A DNA stretch of 64,000 bases from Pyxicephalus adspersus (lineage: Eukaryota > Chordata > Amphibia > Anura > Pyxicephalidae). The notes under the pieces are model-generated. The model saw nothing but the letters and a program-made list of their open reading frames with translations. It searched no databases and was not told the origin of the DNA. Every line of letters begins with the position of its first letter. The first letter of the stretch is position 1. Location of the stretch: positions 42,161,870 through 42,225,869 of the forward strand of contig NC_092862.1 of NCBI RefSeq assembly GCF_032062135.1, written 5' to 3'. Position numbers and translations under genes: made by a program. Positions 34,567 to 46,962 of this stretch are shown here, piece by piece.

Positions 34567-34908
34567 ACCTCCCTAGCGTTCTAATTCTGTGCAAATTTCC
34601 ATGCAAAAAAATTTTCTTTTTTTTTGCATGGAAATTTATTTTACATTGTAGGCTTTAATTCTTAGGCATAACTCACCAATATTTAATACATTTAATACAT
34701 TTATTAATACAGCTGTTTTGTATTGAATTGTCACCGGGAAACCCCAGAGATTGATGCTGCATTATGCGGCTGGAGATTGAAGGAGAAGGACGTGACAGCG
34801 ACGGAACAAGGTAAGTGTATTTTTTTTAGTTTAAAGCTACCCCGAGTGTGACTCGGGATAAACGCTTTTGGTACACTAAATTCACACTCGGGATTACCGC
34901 TAGGGGGG
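34567..34908 (-). mobile_element. piggyBac-like (TTAA) element, short copy
   Basis: Left tip ACCTCCCTAGCG, right tip TTACCGCTAGGGGGG before TTAA (34909-34912). The left target reads CTAA, a TTAA with one change. Words GCATGGAAATTTATTTTACA, TAATACAGCTG, TCACCGGGAAACC and ACAAGGTAAGTG are the reverse complement of those in 61214-61815. Two inverted words CGAGTGTGACTCGGG near 34845 and CACACTCGGG near 34884 sit next to the right end. 342 bp, non-coding. Confidence 0.85.
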
Positions 34909-35218
34909 TTAAGCTAGCAGAGAATTCTTCAAATAAAATCAAGGAGAGAGCCTAGACATGCGATCTGTTAAGATCATGTAACAATCTCTCCTCCAATCAT
35001 GGAGCTCTCTGCTGCAAAGGCAATGGTACCACAGGTTTGTTACCTTAACGTGCATTTTATGAATAGCTCTTGAAATGCAGGCTGAAGTGTTGTGTAATAC
35101 TGTGGAGTGTAATGGAGAGTGGGTAGTGATCCACTCTCTGTTATAAATGCCTCCCTTACAGTTTTAACAGTGGATATTCTTTAATATTGCCCAGAGTAAA
35201 AACACAAACTGTTGAGAT

Positions 35219-35450
35219 CAATGTTTCTAAACCTGGGTTCTGTGAAACCCTGGGTTCCTCCAGATGTTGTTAGGGGTTCCTTGAGCAATAAGCGGTTTGT
35301 GACTTTCTTGTGACCAATTATCTTTTTAGCTATCTGTAAGGGTGACATTCTTGCCACTGGTCAGTAATGTAAGAGGCATTCTTACTCCTGAGCACTGCAT
35401 TAATGTACTGTGAGCTGTGGATATAGTTTTTATAATTATATAATAATTTT
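35219..35450 (+). mobile_element. hAT-like miniature element, copy 2
   Basis: Starts CAATGTTTCTAAACC, a mutated CAGTGTTTCTCAACC tip. TATCTGTAAGGGTGACATTC, CAGTAATGTAAG and TGTGAGCTGTGGATATAGT match the reverse complement of 1259-1510. The far end is degraded. Confidence 0.65.
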
Positions 35451-36599
35451 TTCCAAATAATTCCAAACAAACAAAATAAGGGATTATTGGCGACGATCAC
35501 AAACAACAGCTATGTGTACTGTCAAACTATATGAAATAATGAGTGCACTGCTATTTCTATGTATACGTTTAAAAAGGTAAACACAGATATGGTATACAAA
35601 TCTTAAACAACAACAAATATAATGGGCACACAAATTAAAAATTCATGTCAGCACATATAGCATGCTTGCAAGCTGTTACAAAACATAAAAAATGAACACA
35701 AAAAAAGAAAACACATTGAAAATATGAAATAACATGTTGTATCATTGGCTTGCCCCCTTAGATTATTAACCTTTTCCAAGAACATCTGCAGAACTCTGTC
35801 TGTTTTCAGCAATTCATTATCTTCCTTCGCGTCTGTCATCCCTCAACTACCTGCTCAACAGGCAGATGAATCTCTTATCAGAAGCAGCAGATGGCAGACC
35901 AGTTTGCTTTAATTCTCTGATATCAACTTGGCAAACACTTCCTTGAATTTTTGTGAATTTCGTGCTGGGAATGGAAACATAAGAAATATTTCATTCTTTA
36001 TTTATAGTTGCGACAGCTAAAGGAAAAAAAAAAGTAGTTACTCTTATTAATGGCTAAAAAAAAAATACAACGTGGAAGCAAACTGTCTTCAATTTACCAT
36101 CACATTTAGCAGCAGTTGTGGCAATTATTTATTTTTAACCTAACGTATAAAAAATTATAAGTTAAAATTATAAAAGATATAACTTAAAAATAAATTCTCA
36201 AAAGCTTGGTTTTAAAGTTTTGTTACTTATATGAAAATTATATATAGACAAAAAAAGTTTTGTTTCTCAACTTATGTTTGGCATGTTTAATTCAATTTTT
36301 TATTCAAAGAATATTTAAAATGGAACTCCAGACAAACTTTGTCTTATTTTTATTATTATTTAAGATTAGAGTCATATGGGAGTAATACCATAAAAGGTTC
36401 TTGGGTATTTTCCCACCCCTTCATTTTTCTTCCTTTTTCATTTTGTCTTTTTATTACTTTTCTTTGTTTTATTGTTTTATTGCCTCTCTCTATTTGTATT
36501 TGTATTGATGATAAACTGTAAAATAATTAAGTCTTAACAATAAGTATTTGAAACAAACTCTGTATAACTGGATATTCATACTATATGTATACATTTGAA
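35451..36599. other. AT-rich non-coding stretch
   Basis: No gene or recognised element. At 36318-36345 the words TTTAAAATGGAACTCCAGAC hint at the same TTAAAGC-type repeat family as 54063, too short to call. Confidence 0.45.
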
Positions 36600-36960
36600 T
36601 TGACTACAGTATACCTTTGGGACCTTAGGGGGCGCAGGAGACCCGCTGCTCTATTCTCCCTGCTATAGGTAAGAGATCGAGTCGTGGAGGTAGATGTCTG
36701 TTAGCGGACTATTGTTCCGCCTCGACATGGTTGCTCTCCAAAGTGTCCCCAGACTTCTCTCTTACCAAAAATCTCTCTTCCCCTTCCACCTGTGGGTGGG
36801 AAGAGTGGAGGATAGTTGGGGAATCCCAACCGTCATTTCATCAATGACGGGGCGGGACTTATAAACCACATGGGACGCTGAGTCCCAGTTATGTGGCTTC
36901 ATTAGGATGGGGGAAGTGAGTGGGCAGACACCTGGAAGGGAGCATGTGCACCATGGCAAT
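36600..36960. other. GC-rich unclassified block
   Basis: A sharp GC rise in AT-rich surroundings, with a small stem CCGTCATT/AATGACGG at 36830-36850. It contains GTGGGAAGAGTGG and GGGCGGGACTTATAAACC, the latter with a TATAAA-like word. It may be a repeat or LTR promoter region; no ends were found. Confidence 0.3.
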
Positions 36961-37740
36961 TTATTTTATTGTACCGAATCAAGAAAGTTCTCTATCTTTG
37001 TATTATTCAAGTAGAGCAGGGCCTTTTATGCCATAGGGAATTGGGTAAGCCTTTTTCTATAAACAGTTTCTTTTAAAGAACAATTTCTATATTTGTAAAA
37101 ATGGAAAAGCAAAATGAAAACATCTTCTATTTTTGTGGTGGTTTAGATGAGATAATGATGCATGCGAAGTTACATTTACTATATACTGGAACCTACTTGT
37201 TTTAAAAAGATGGCTGCAGTTAAGTGTGGCAAATAACATTGAGGAAGTTGATCAAGTATGACATATATTTTAATTTAAGTAATGTTACCATATAAGTGAT
37301 ACTAAATATATACAAATGTTTGTTGGTGTTCCTGTGCTATAAAGTCTATGATTGCCCAGATCTGGGTTTTGTTGCATTGACGGCTGCTTTCATCCTTCCA
37401 CCCCCTCTCCCCCTGATGGATTTGCGCATTACGTATGTGGAGTATCCACGTTAAGTGGAAATTAGGTACTTTCAATGAAATAAGTAATTCCATTCATTTT
37501 GATATAGTGGGATAAAAACTAAAGGATGTTGTCATCATTGTTTTTGAAATGTATATTTATTGCATTCAATAGGTCTCAAGAGCTTTTTCCTGAAGAAGCG
37601 GACACATGTCTATTGTCTATTGGTATCATGCTCATAGTGCCCTGCTCCTGGCTAACAGTTCAAAGAGAACAAAGCTTTATAGTCAATCTATAACTGTAGG
37701 CAATCTATAACTAAGGCAATCTCCTACTGATCCCCAATCA
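36961..37740. other. Non-coding stretch
   Basis: AT-rich. A CCTGAAGAAGCGGACACATG word at 37588-37607 is a weak relative of the module at 2640 and 6046, lacking the GCGAAAC half. No gene. Confidence 0.45.
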
Positions 37741-38350
37741 GTTGTCCCTCTCCCTGATGGTTTCTGTTTTCAGCAACGCGGGAGAGCAAGTAACACAACT
37801 CAAGCATGTAGTTAAATCACTCTCAAAACTTTATTGTTTGCACACAGTTTATATACCAGTTCAAAGGTCACATGATCACATGACTACAGACAACTAGCAG
37901 ACATGACAAATGTCTTTGTGGTTCTCTTAAAACAGGATATTCATGTCAGGAGAACAGATAAATGGCGGGAGGGAGGAAGGGGAGAGTTTCAAGGCAAAAA
38001 GGGGGAAACCAGACATTAGTTTACCGATAACAAGAGTACAACTAGTTTCAACATAATTAAATCATCTACAAAACATACCAAAAGCACAAAAAAAATTACC
38101 TTCAAGACTCAAGCAAAATTCCACTCCTTCAAGCAAAATTCAACTCCTTACAGTTCCTTACAATAACTATTAAGTTCAATCACTAGGGAAAAATATCTAT
38201 CCCAGAAAAAAACCTCCATAGACATAGTTGATCCAGAGTAAGGCAAATAATCCCTGGTACAATCTGTTCCAGCAGGTAAAAAAATACTTCCTGATCCCGG
38301 ATCAACAATCTCTCTTGTCTTTTCTTTAAAACCCAGTTAAACCTGATCCT
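37741..38350 (-). repeat. LTR-like block, unclassified
   Basis: On the minus strand there is an AATAAAG-type signal near 37832 and a run of regulatory-looking GC-richer sequence. A 20-base tandem (CAAGCAAAATTCCACTCCTT at 38110-38129, then a one-change copy at 38130-38149) lies near the right side. The words GTTGATCCAGAGTAAGGCAA and CTTCCTGATCCCGG near 38227-38300 recall a repeat often seen in vertebrate sequence. No paired termini were found. Confidence 0.3.
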
Positions 38351-39756
38351 AAAGTAACGTAAGTGCAATTGTTCAGACACGTACCACTGTGCCTACATGT
38401 ACACTTGGTAGTCTTCAAATCTGTCCATGGGTTACTGTGTATACCACCTAAATTCTGCACCTAGAATGTACATGGAGATTAGACGTCTGCAAACGCCAAG
38501 CGTAAGCACCCATTACTCCTGGCAAAAAAAAGTCTCATCTCTGGCATTCAACAGTCATATTCTTTAGTGGGCAGTAGAAATTTTAGCATTTGATAGTTGA
38601 ATGACGTAGGTTGGTCTTAGTACTTTGATAGAAGTCAAATTCCTAAAAAAGAGTCTAGGCCTAGTGTCCAAGAGCGTACCTTAAGCTTCACTTTAAAAAC
38701 TAAAAAGATAAATGTCTATTCCTACACATCTTTTTACCTAATTTAGCTATTTTTTGTTTTAATTGTCCCATTTATATAAAATGTTTGTTTTTTTCAGATA
38801 ATATCCCACAATAAATTACCCACATAAGTGTCTGTTCTTCCATTGATGTTTTCCATTCTTATACATCCAACAAACTGGGTTCTTATGCATTTTAAGGCTC
38901 TTTTCAGACCAGAGGCCACTTAGCATTTGTAAAACACTTTACAAGTACAGCATCATGTGGGGTGGAGGGAATTTTGTCTTCAAGCTGCCAGCCAGCTGGT
39001 AACAGCTGAAATTGATGGTTTTCTGAACAAGGCTTTGTGTGTGCATAGCATTTGCCAATGCCCAGGGTGAAACATACCTGCAAATACATGCAATATGTAA
39101 GCAGTTTTAAACCATACCTTGGTAAAATGACTGTAACAGCTGTGATAGCTGGTATCATCCTACATGTATATTCTGGCACTGGAATTATTTTTTTTATAAA
39201 GGGTACATAGCTTGTTTCTGTAATAAAGCCAAGCAACTGTGAAAGCTACAGAACTCTTTTAAAAAATGAATGCATTTGTAAATAAGCACTTTCATTTCTA
39301 CGTGTAACAATTCATTTAGGACAGAAAACATCTGAAGCTGAGAAATCTAGGGAAATACCTGTATCTGCAGAAGCAGCTGCTTTGTGAATTGTAGAGGTGT
39401 CAGCTGTAATTTCTGTTTTCTGCCTAAAAATCCCCTGTGCCCAGAGACTGACACTGTTAGGGGGACCAGGGACAAACTAAAAGACCGTAAATTGATTTTT
39501 TCAGCTTGATTTAGCCAAGTCATGTTATTTTAAAGTGAAATACAGAACAATATAAAATAAACTAGTTCAGCCGTGTCTGAATGTTTTATGTGGTATTTTT
39601 AAATTTTCTTTTTATAACAGATGTTTGTTTTTTTAACCTCCATTTTAAGCCATTTTACATCTTCTCATTAAATAATATTTAGATATCAGTAAAAAGCAGC
39701 AAAACTTAGTAAACAGGTATACATACAGGACAGTATAGTAAGTGGACCTTTAGATA
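38351..39756. other. Non-coding stretch
   Basis: AT-rich, without a supported gene. A 110-codon minus-strand open frame at 38904-39236 shows no family signature. TA at 39755-39756 is the target of the next element. Confidence 0.45.
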
Positions 39757-40540
39757 CAGTGGATGTAAAAAGCTTACACACCCCTGTTAAAAATGGCAGA
39801 ATTTTGCCAAAACAAATGGGACCACAAAAAATGATTAACGTTTCCCACCTATATACCCTGTACAATTCAATTGCAAAACAAAAAACCTGTTAGGGGGAAA
39901 ATATGAAAAAACTAAAAACATACAAAACTCTGGTTGCCTAAGTGTGCACACCCCTAATCTAATATTTAGTTGAAGAACCTTTTGATTTATTTACAGTCTT
40001 TAGGGGTAGGAGACCATCAGCATGGCATATCTTGAGTTGACAATATTTACCCACTCTTCCTTGCAAAATCACTTCAAATGAGTGAGATTGTGAAGGCATC
40101 TATTGGGCACAGCCCTCTTCAGATCACCCCACAATTTTTCTATTAGATTTCAGTCTGGGCTCTGGCTGGGCTATTCCAAAACTTTAAATTTCTTCTGGTG
40201 AAGCTATTCTTTTGTTTGATGTGGATATATCTATGGGGTCTTTGTTAGGCTGAAAGGTGAAATTCCTCTTCATCTTCAGCTTTCTAACAAAGGTTTTGAG
40301 CCAAAAGGGACCCCCTGGTGAAGCATGGTAATGCCAGTCTTATGTTTTGGGTTGCTTTTCTTCAGCTGGAACTAGGGCTTTAGTTAAAGTAGAGGCAATT
40401 CTGAACAGTTCCAAATACCATGGGACGATTTCCAGGCACTATAGTGTAATGGCAACTGGGATTTGCTACTTGTTTTGGAGAAATTTCTGGACTGGATATT
40501 GGATTCTACTTGAACTGCATGCACAAAAAAATAAATACAC
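39757..40540 (-). mobile_element. Tc1-like element with internal inversion
   Basis: Left tip CAGTGGATGTAAAAAGCTTA follows TA at 39755-39756; about 100 bases in, AAGTGTGCACACCCCT repeats the theme of the tip. From about 39980 to 40296 the minus strand encodes the C-terminal half of a Tc1 transposase (MKRNFTFQPNKDP near 40275-40237, then frame-shifted remains of the LEWPSQSPDLNP-type block). From about 40310 to 40435 the part that should come just before it in the protein is encoded on the plus strand (GCFSSAGTRALVKVEAILNS, then SKY). The right terminus is not visible; the element is truncated or overrun by the LINE that starts at about 40541. Confidence 0.8.
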
Positions 40541-43492
40541 CCCACCTTGAGGATTTCAAGACATTCACGCCTGATAGACGTAAATTAAAGCAATGCTTCC
40601 TCAGCGACCAAATGTTAGATGTGTGGAGAGTTATGAACCCAACCACCCATGATTACACATTTTTCCCTCATCCCCATCAATCACATGGGGGTTAAGTATG
40701 TTAAAATATGCAAGATCAGGAGTTTATACTCTTGAATCTTGCTCAGTATCCTTGGTCATTTAATTAGGCAATAGACAACCCAAACCATAGAACTGGAGGC
40801 TAAAATGGATCTATTCTCATGGATATGGTCACTCGGGTGGAACTGACTATGGAGTTTACTCACTACTTTAGAACTACGCTACCCCCGACAGTAACCCTTT
40901 AAAGGTATAGGAAGCACATAAGTGGTAATCTGTGGTATACTCATCAAACATGGCACCAGACTTAAACGGGCCAGACAGACTGCCTTCTGACTAGAATCTC
41001 CCAATTAGAATGTATACATAAGGCCACAATTATATTCGGAGACGGGGAGAGAGCTGGCAAAGACTAACAACAAAGTTGCCAGGTGCAGACAATCATTTTA
41101 TGAAATTGGAAATAAAAGTGGGAGGATACTAGCACAGGCACCTAGAGAACAGAGAAAAAAAGTCCTACATAACATTTATTGTGGATAAAAAGGGGAAGAA
41201 ACAGCTCAGGGTGGAGAAAATTGCAGGAGCTTTCTGCGGCTATTGTCAAAATACCTATAATTTATCGTCAGTTAGTGAAGAAAGGGGCAGTCTACATGGA
41301 GCACTCTGGCATTCCTAAATTTGAAGAGCATATGATTATGTCCTCGGAATCTGCTCTTTCAGACGAAGAGCTCTAATGAACACTACGTCTCACGTCAACA
41401 GGCAAGGATGGCTTCACCCTGACAAAATATAAAGTGTTTTATGATACCCTGGCTCCGCATTTACTGAAAGCATTAAACACCATTGTCGAGAGTGGTCTTC
41501 TACAGGACTCTCTCAGAGCACATATCTCAGTTATACAGAAACAAAGCAAAGATTCAGTGGCATGCCCAAGTTACCGTCTAATCTCCCCACTCACTCAGGA
41601 TCTCAAGTTATTCACAAAAATACTGGCACTTACAACTGGTTACAACCTCTACTGTATAAAGTGATTTATTTAGACCAAGCTGGCTTCATGCCCTCCAGGG
41701 AAGCTAGGGACAACATGATTAGGGTCCTAAATTGGGTTCATAGGGCCATGCTAAATGGAACTCCTGCTATTTTGCTCTCTACAGAGGCCAAAAAGACATT
41801 TCAACAGGTAGACTGGTCCTTCATGACCATGGTTCTCATACATATAGTTATGGAGACAAGATGCTGGTGTGGACCCACTCACTATTTATCTTGACTCCTC
41901 AGCCTGAGTTAGAGTGAACAGATACACCTCCTAGCCCTTTCCAATACGAAATGGAACGTGGCAGGGCTGCCTGCTCTCCCCTCCGATTTTTATTCTGATA
42001 CTTGAACCACTTTTGTGTGCTATCAGAAATAATACAGATGGGATGTGCACAGCAAAAGGTGGGGATGTTTGCAGATGACCTAATGTTTGTCTTTCAAACC
42101 CTAGTTTGAAAAAGCTACCCTACCCAATCTCATGAGAGAATTGAGAGAATTTGGTAACCTATTCAATTTTAAGATCAACTACTCCAAATCAGAAGCCAAA
42201 AATCTCACACTGCTGCCACGTTTGCTTTCACAGGCATCCCAATTTTACCCTTTCCAATGGTCAGAAACAGAGCTTAAATATTTAGGTATATATGTCTTAA
42301 AATGTCTATCACAAACGTTTGATTTCAACTTCCCCCACTTCTCTCCTGTATTAGGGCAGATATTCAGAGGGGGGCGAAGGGTATATTCTCCTGGTTTGGT
42401 TGCATAAATATTATCAAAATGAATGTGTTATCAAGACTGTTATCTGTTCCCGGCTCTGTTTACAGATAATCCAAAATAATTTTTCCAAAATATCCATACC
42501 CTGCTTTTCAATTTTGTGTGGGAAGGCAATAAATATAATATAAATCATAAATTGCTGTTTCTACTTAAATACCAAGGATTGGGTGTGCCAAATTTCTCTC
42601 TTTATTATGCAGTGGCCCATCTCAGGATTGATCGACACTCGAGATGTAAACAGTGGGTGGGCCTGGAATAGAGGTTCAGTTGTCTACCATTACAGTCACA
42701 GAATGTTCATACAGTATCCAACAATAGATCCAATGATAAGTATCTGTGTGAAATTCCTCCCTGCCCCAAACCTATCAACATTTCCATCAACCATATTGCC
42801 TGTGATTGGTCACCCATCCTTTTCACCAGGCCTGGAAGACCCAAAACTGTGTACAATGGCCATCCAGAATTTAAGTTGAGCTCAACATTTTATTGTTCAG
42901 GACAGGTGGCCAAGTATCTCAGAACTGGCAGCCCTGAACCTCTCTTACAAACTGACCTACTGGAGGGCCCACTAATATTTGCACTCTTAAAATGTTGCCC
43001 CCCCATCCAAAAACTCACCTGGTCCTTGAGAGTTTTTGAAAGATTGTGTGTAGAGGAAAGTGCAGCTCGACACACACTCTCAGAAATGTCCCAAATCCTG
43101 CATTTACCGCCCACAGGGTTTTCCCCCACCAACTTGAGGTCCTGGGAGGAAGAAATAGATATAACACTGTCCCTTGACTAGAGATCTCGTATGATACAAC
43201 TGACTTACAAATCTTCAACATGTAGTAAATTTCAGGAGCTAGGGTATAAGTTAATGTCATGCTGGTACAGAGTTCCAACGTGGCTAAATCAGATGTTCCC
43301 AGAGGCATCTGAGAGATGTTGGAGATGTGAACTGGATAGAGGCACCTTCCTCCATATATTTTGGAGTAAGGTGACAGAGGTGATGCAAAAGTTCAAGAAT
43401 CTACATGTACTGGGTGATCCAGCCTTTTTCCTTTTCCTTCACAGTGACAGAGCACTGAAAGCGTACCCTAGGTGGGTTATCACACATATGGA
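40541..43492 (+). pseudogene. L1-type LINE ORF2 remnant (LINE C), main part
   Basis: Plus-strand pieces of an L1-clade ORF2 in order. Endonuclease C-terminal part: LDVWRVMNPTTHDYTFFPH (40609-40670). Linker: TNNKVARCRQSFYEIGNKSG (41065-41125). Reverse transcriptase fingers: DGFTLTKYKVFYDTLAPHLL (41407-41470). Palm: STEAKKTFQQVDW near 41780-41820, and the active-site box MFADDLMFV at 42065-42091. Thumb and beyond: NLFNFKINYSKSEAK, and KYLGIYV near 42270. Cysteine knuckle: CWRCELDRGTFLHIFW (43317-43364). The start is 5' truncated and stops and shifts occur throughout. The coding continues after an inserted block at 44926-45120. Confidence 0.88.
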
Positions 43493-44640
43493 TAACCTCC
43501 TGGGTGGTTCATTTCTGTCCGGATTTGTACGTATAAAAGTTGTCCCATAAAAATTTCCTCTTACGTCCCATGGTTTCTGCAAAATTTCGGCGCATTCATT
43601 GAGAAGATCCCCGTCACTAGAGGGTACTTAACCTCTAGTCCTGGGAATCATACACGGTTCTCAATGAATGCAGCCACAGCCACATTCATTGAGAGGATCC
43701 CTGGCACTAGAGGTTAATTAACTTCTTCTTCTGCAGTTGCACTGCTATTACCCTCTAGTGCCCCAGGATCACAGTGGATTCCATGGGCTGCAATCATTCT
43801 TGCAGCCCTGGGAATCCTGTTTGCGATCCCCGGCACTGGAGGTTAAATGGGGGAAAGTTTTCCTCATCCAATCAGAGAGCACTAGAGGTTTGGAAGGGGG
43901 AGAATTGTCCCCATTTAACCTCTAGTGCCAGGGATCTAAATGGGGACAAGTCTCCCCATTCATTCACCTCCAGTGCTCTGTGATTGGCTGGGGAAGGGAA
44001 AATCCTGATGACGCTTGAGCTGTCATCAGGGTTTACCTTTCTTCAGCCAATCACAGAGCACTAGAGGTGATGAATGGGGAGACTTGTCCCCTCTTAACCT
44101 CTAGTGCCCAGCCATCAAACAGCCATATTCAGGTCGAATATAGGGACAACCCAAATTCAAACACCAACACTAGGCTCCGCGGATGGAACGTCAAATTTTC
44201 CTGGAAAAAACGTCGGGCTGCTGAAAAGAATCCAGCATAAAGTGAAAGAGGACAACGCCGACCAGGATATTATTTTCCTTCACTGAAGCAATGAGGAAGC
44301 CCTGTGTGGATCTGTATTGCAGCCTAATCATGTCGTAAGTCATCGCTGCTGCCGCGCTATGCTTCTATTATGTTTTCTTGGATAGAGTTTCTCAATCCAA
44401 AAATACAAGGAACTACAGGTGATGAATGGGGACTTGTCCCTATTCATCACCTGTAGTGCCCTGAGATTACAGTGGAACTGCAGAGGTAATCTGCAGTTAA
44501 GCTCCATTGTGATGTCACGTGGGAAACTGAACTGCAGAAAACCTCTGCAGTTCCACTACGATGTCTGGGCACTGCAGGTAATGAATGGAGACTTGGATAA
44601 AGAAACTCTATCCAAGAATACATAATAATAATACAAGGAT
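43493..44640. repeat. Block of CACTAGAGGT-type repeats in LINE C
   Basis: From TAACCTCCTGGGTGGTTC (a TTAA-type tip look-alike) the sequence becomes a mosaic of short words repeated on both strands: CACTAGAGGTTAA, GGCACTAGAGGT, TGAATGGGGA(GA)CTTGTCCCC, AGCCAATCACAGAGCACTAG. At least eight occurrences of CTAGAGG or CCTCTAG lie between 43617 and 44105. The same words form the elements at 57566-57850 and 61958-62329. The last 240 bases are a foldback unit listed separately. It interrupts LINE C between its knuckle and C-terminal coding pieces, so it is younger. Confidence 0.75.
44375..44618. repeat. Foldback unit, 18-bp perfect arms
   Basis: TTCTTGGATAGAGTTTCT (44375-44392) is the exact reverse complement of 44601-44618. 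Inside are further inverted words: TGAATGGGGACTTGTCCC/TATTCATCACC, CTGCAGAGGTAATCTGCAG, and GAACTGCAG/CTGCAGTTC. The whole unit could fold into a long branched hairpin. Confidence 0.85.
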
Positions 44641-44823
44641 TAATTCAGACTTTGATGCACTGGCAAAAAAGACCAACAACACGTAAGTTTCTCTATCGTG
44701 TTATTAAAAAAGGCATTTGGAAAATAATTTGTACAATAAGCCTTACATAGTCATGTTGTGCTACCTGTTAAGGGCCAACATCTTTTATATAATCGTTTTT
44801 CCATGTAATTTATATTAGTTAAC

Positions 44824-44925
44824 ACTCCAGCACTCCATCCATCTGATCCAGGCCCGGCCCTTTTGTCAAAATTTAGAACCCATTGTGGCACCTTTAGTCA
44901 AAAAGTTTGCCCACCCCTGAGCTAG
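44824..44925 (-). mobile_element. hAT end fragment
   Basis: AAAAAGTTTGCCCACCCCTG (44908-44927) is the right-end tip of the CAGGGGTGGGCAAACTTTTT type, with GGCCCGGCCC at 44851-44860 as the usual inner GGGCC word. Only one end is present. Confidence 0.55.
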
Positions 44926-45430
44926 AGCATGTATACCTCTATTGTGGAAACAACCACAAACCCCGTCTATAGAATTGCAAAGGATTGCATAAACAAAATC
45001 ATGCTCATGGAAGACATCACATCATCCCTGCACAGCACAGAGGAGAGGTTCCGAAAAACACCTGGTCCTACTGGTTACAGATCAAGGAGTCTCCTGAATA
45101 CAGGAAGTATCTCACCCTAAAAATCCCAACTATATAAATGTATAAAAATGACTAAAGCTTGGTGACTGTGGGGATGCCCCTTGACGATTGGATTGAATAA
45201 AGTAATAGATATTAAATTGTATTACATAATTGTACAAAAACCCATAGCCTTTCCCTGACCCTTGCCCTACTATCCTCCATATTTTTTCACAATGTATGTT
45301 GCTTCTACCTCTTTCACTTTTCCTGTTATGTATGATGATGATTTTATGATGATTTACCTCAAGCTCTTATTAATGTCTCTTATGATTGTTTAATAATTAG
45401 ACATTAATAAAAATGTTTAAAAAAATAAAT
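44926..45430 (+). pseudogene. LINE C, C-terminal coding piece and 3' end
   Basis: The frame from 44929 reads INKIMLMEDITSSLHSTEER (near 44985-45045), followed in a shifted frame by YWLQIKESPEYRKYL (45070-45115), the usual C-terminus of L1-clade ORF2. A 3' untranslated part follows, ending AATAAAAATGTTTAAAAAAA at about 45406-45425, a polyadenylation-like signal and short A tail. It belongs with 40541-43492. Confidence 0.8.
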
Positions 45431-46958
45431 ATATAAAGTTAAAAAAACAATTTTTTCAGTCACCATTAACATTACTATCACAGTGAATTTTTTTTATTAC
45501 AAACTTATGTGCAGTATTCCCCCAATATCAGCAATCTAACTCAATTCCAATATATTTAAACATATAAAAATAGTATATATTATATTATTAATTTACAATA
45601 CCAGGTGAACACCACATAAATGTAATAAATATTATTATTAATTATGATTACATAAAAAAAATGCAACTGTGTAAAACCTCATGTAAACAATATATAAATC
45701 GATTTATAAAGCAGTGAATCTGACATTCAGCACACAATCGGGTGGAGATTGTTTCAGATCCATGTGTTTTTATTGGCAGGGATTTATTCTCCACCAGACA
45801 TTGTAGGCTGAATGCCAAACTCACTGGTTTATAAATAAACCCCATAGTAGCGTAATAAATATAACACAAATAATTGTTACAAAGACTGCTAGGGAAAGTT
45901 AGCTGCAAAAAAATATTGGTATATCAAAAAAACTAAACAAATAACATTTTTTTCACCTTACAGTTTAAGTTGTGTCCCAAAAATAACCCTGAAAAAATTG
46001 CAGTACATCTGCTCACTGGACTATTAGGAAATGGGAAAATAAACCCATCAGTGTTTAACAAGTTTAAAAAAACAACTGTGAATGTGGAATTCAAGTCAAT
46101 TTCTTTTAAACTACAATTTCTTATATTTTGTTCCTATATCTATATGTATAAATGTGTAATTTCCTTAAATGACAAAATGCCACAGTGGTTTAATACAACT
46201 CCTATTTAGATGGGCAATTTAAGCTACTGTGGCAACTCCCAGTATGCAGTAAAACAATAGTTTTACTCCCTACAATTTCATTTCTGTCATTTTATTATGT
46301 AACACGATTACACCTTTGCATAAAAAATATTATAAGGACATCAGATTTGTTAAAATCATAATATAATTTTACTATCATTTTATTTTTTTTTGAACAAATA
46401 TATGTACAGTTATATTTCCTGATGGCAGAAAAAGTAAATCTGACACTCACTACATAAAATTTTTATTAATACTTTTTATTCATCCATAAGACATAAGACC
46501 TTACAGTATGAGCAGGTAACAGATCCTTTAGTCTAATGATTGCTTTGTGCTTTTAGCACTTTTTCAAAGCAGTAGGATACATACAGCTGCTTGGGTGTAA
46601 CGCTATATGACCTTCTACAGGAGATGTGTACAGAATTAGTTATATACACAACAATAACTATTAAAATATATTAAATTTTTCAATTGAAATAAATAATAAA
46701 GAATACTTATAGTGAAATACTGTAAATTCTACCATAGCCCACTCCTTATCTGCATATGATAGCTGGTTGGCAGTCGATCAGTTTCATTTACGCCAATACC
46801 AAGGAAGTTCATCGGCAATGTTAGTTGTCAATATACAACCAAAAAATCCAGCTACGTATTGCAGGTAATAGAATCTTGACTAAGCTCACAATTTACAACA
46901 TGAGCTTATGGATGATATGAACCCAAGTTTTAATGGTCTATCTGGATTTTACTTTTGT
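45431..46958. other. AT-rich non-coding stretch
   Basis: No recognisable gene or element; open frames of up to 86 codons lack signatures. Confidence 0.5.
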
Positions 46959-46962
46959 TTAA

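Noticed and set aside
36600..36960. CpG-island promoter of a host gene
   Set aside because: It is short, has no downstream exon with coding character, and could equally be a repeat; evidence is too thin.
38904..39236. 110-codon minus-strand open frame
   Set aside because: No recognisable family, no conserved motif, and no neighbouring gene signals.
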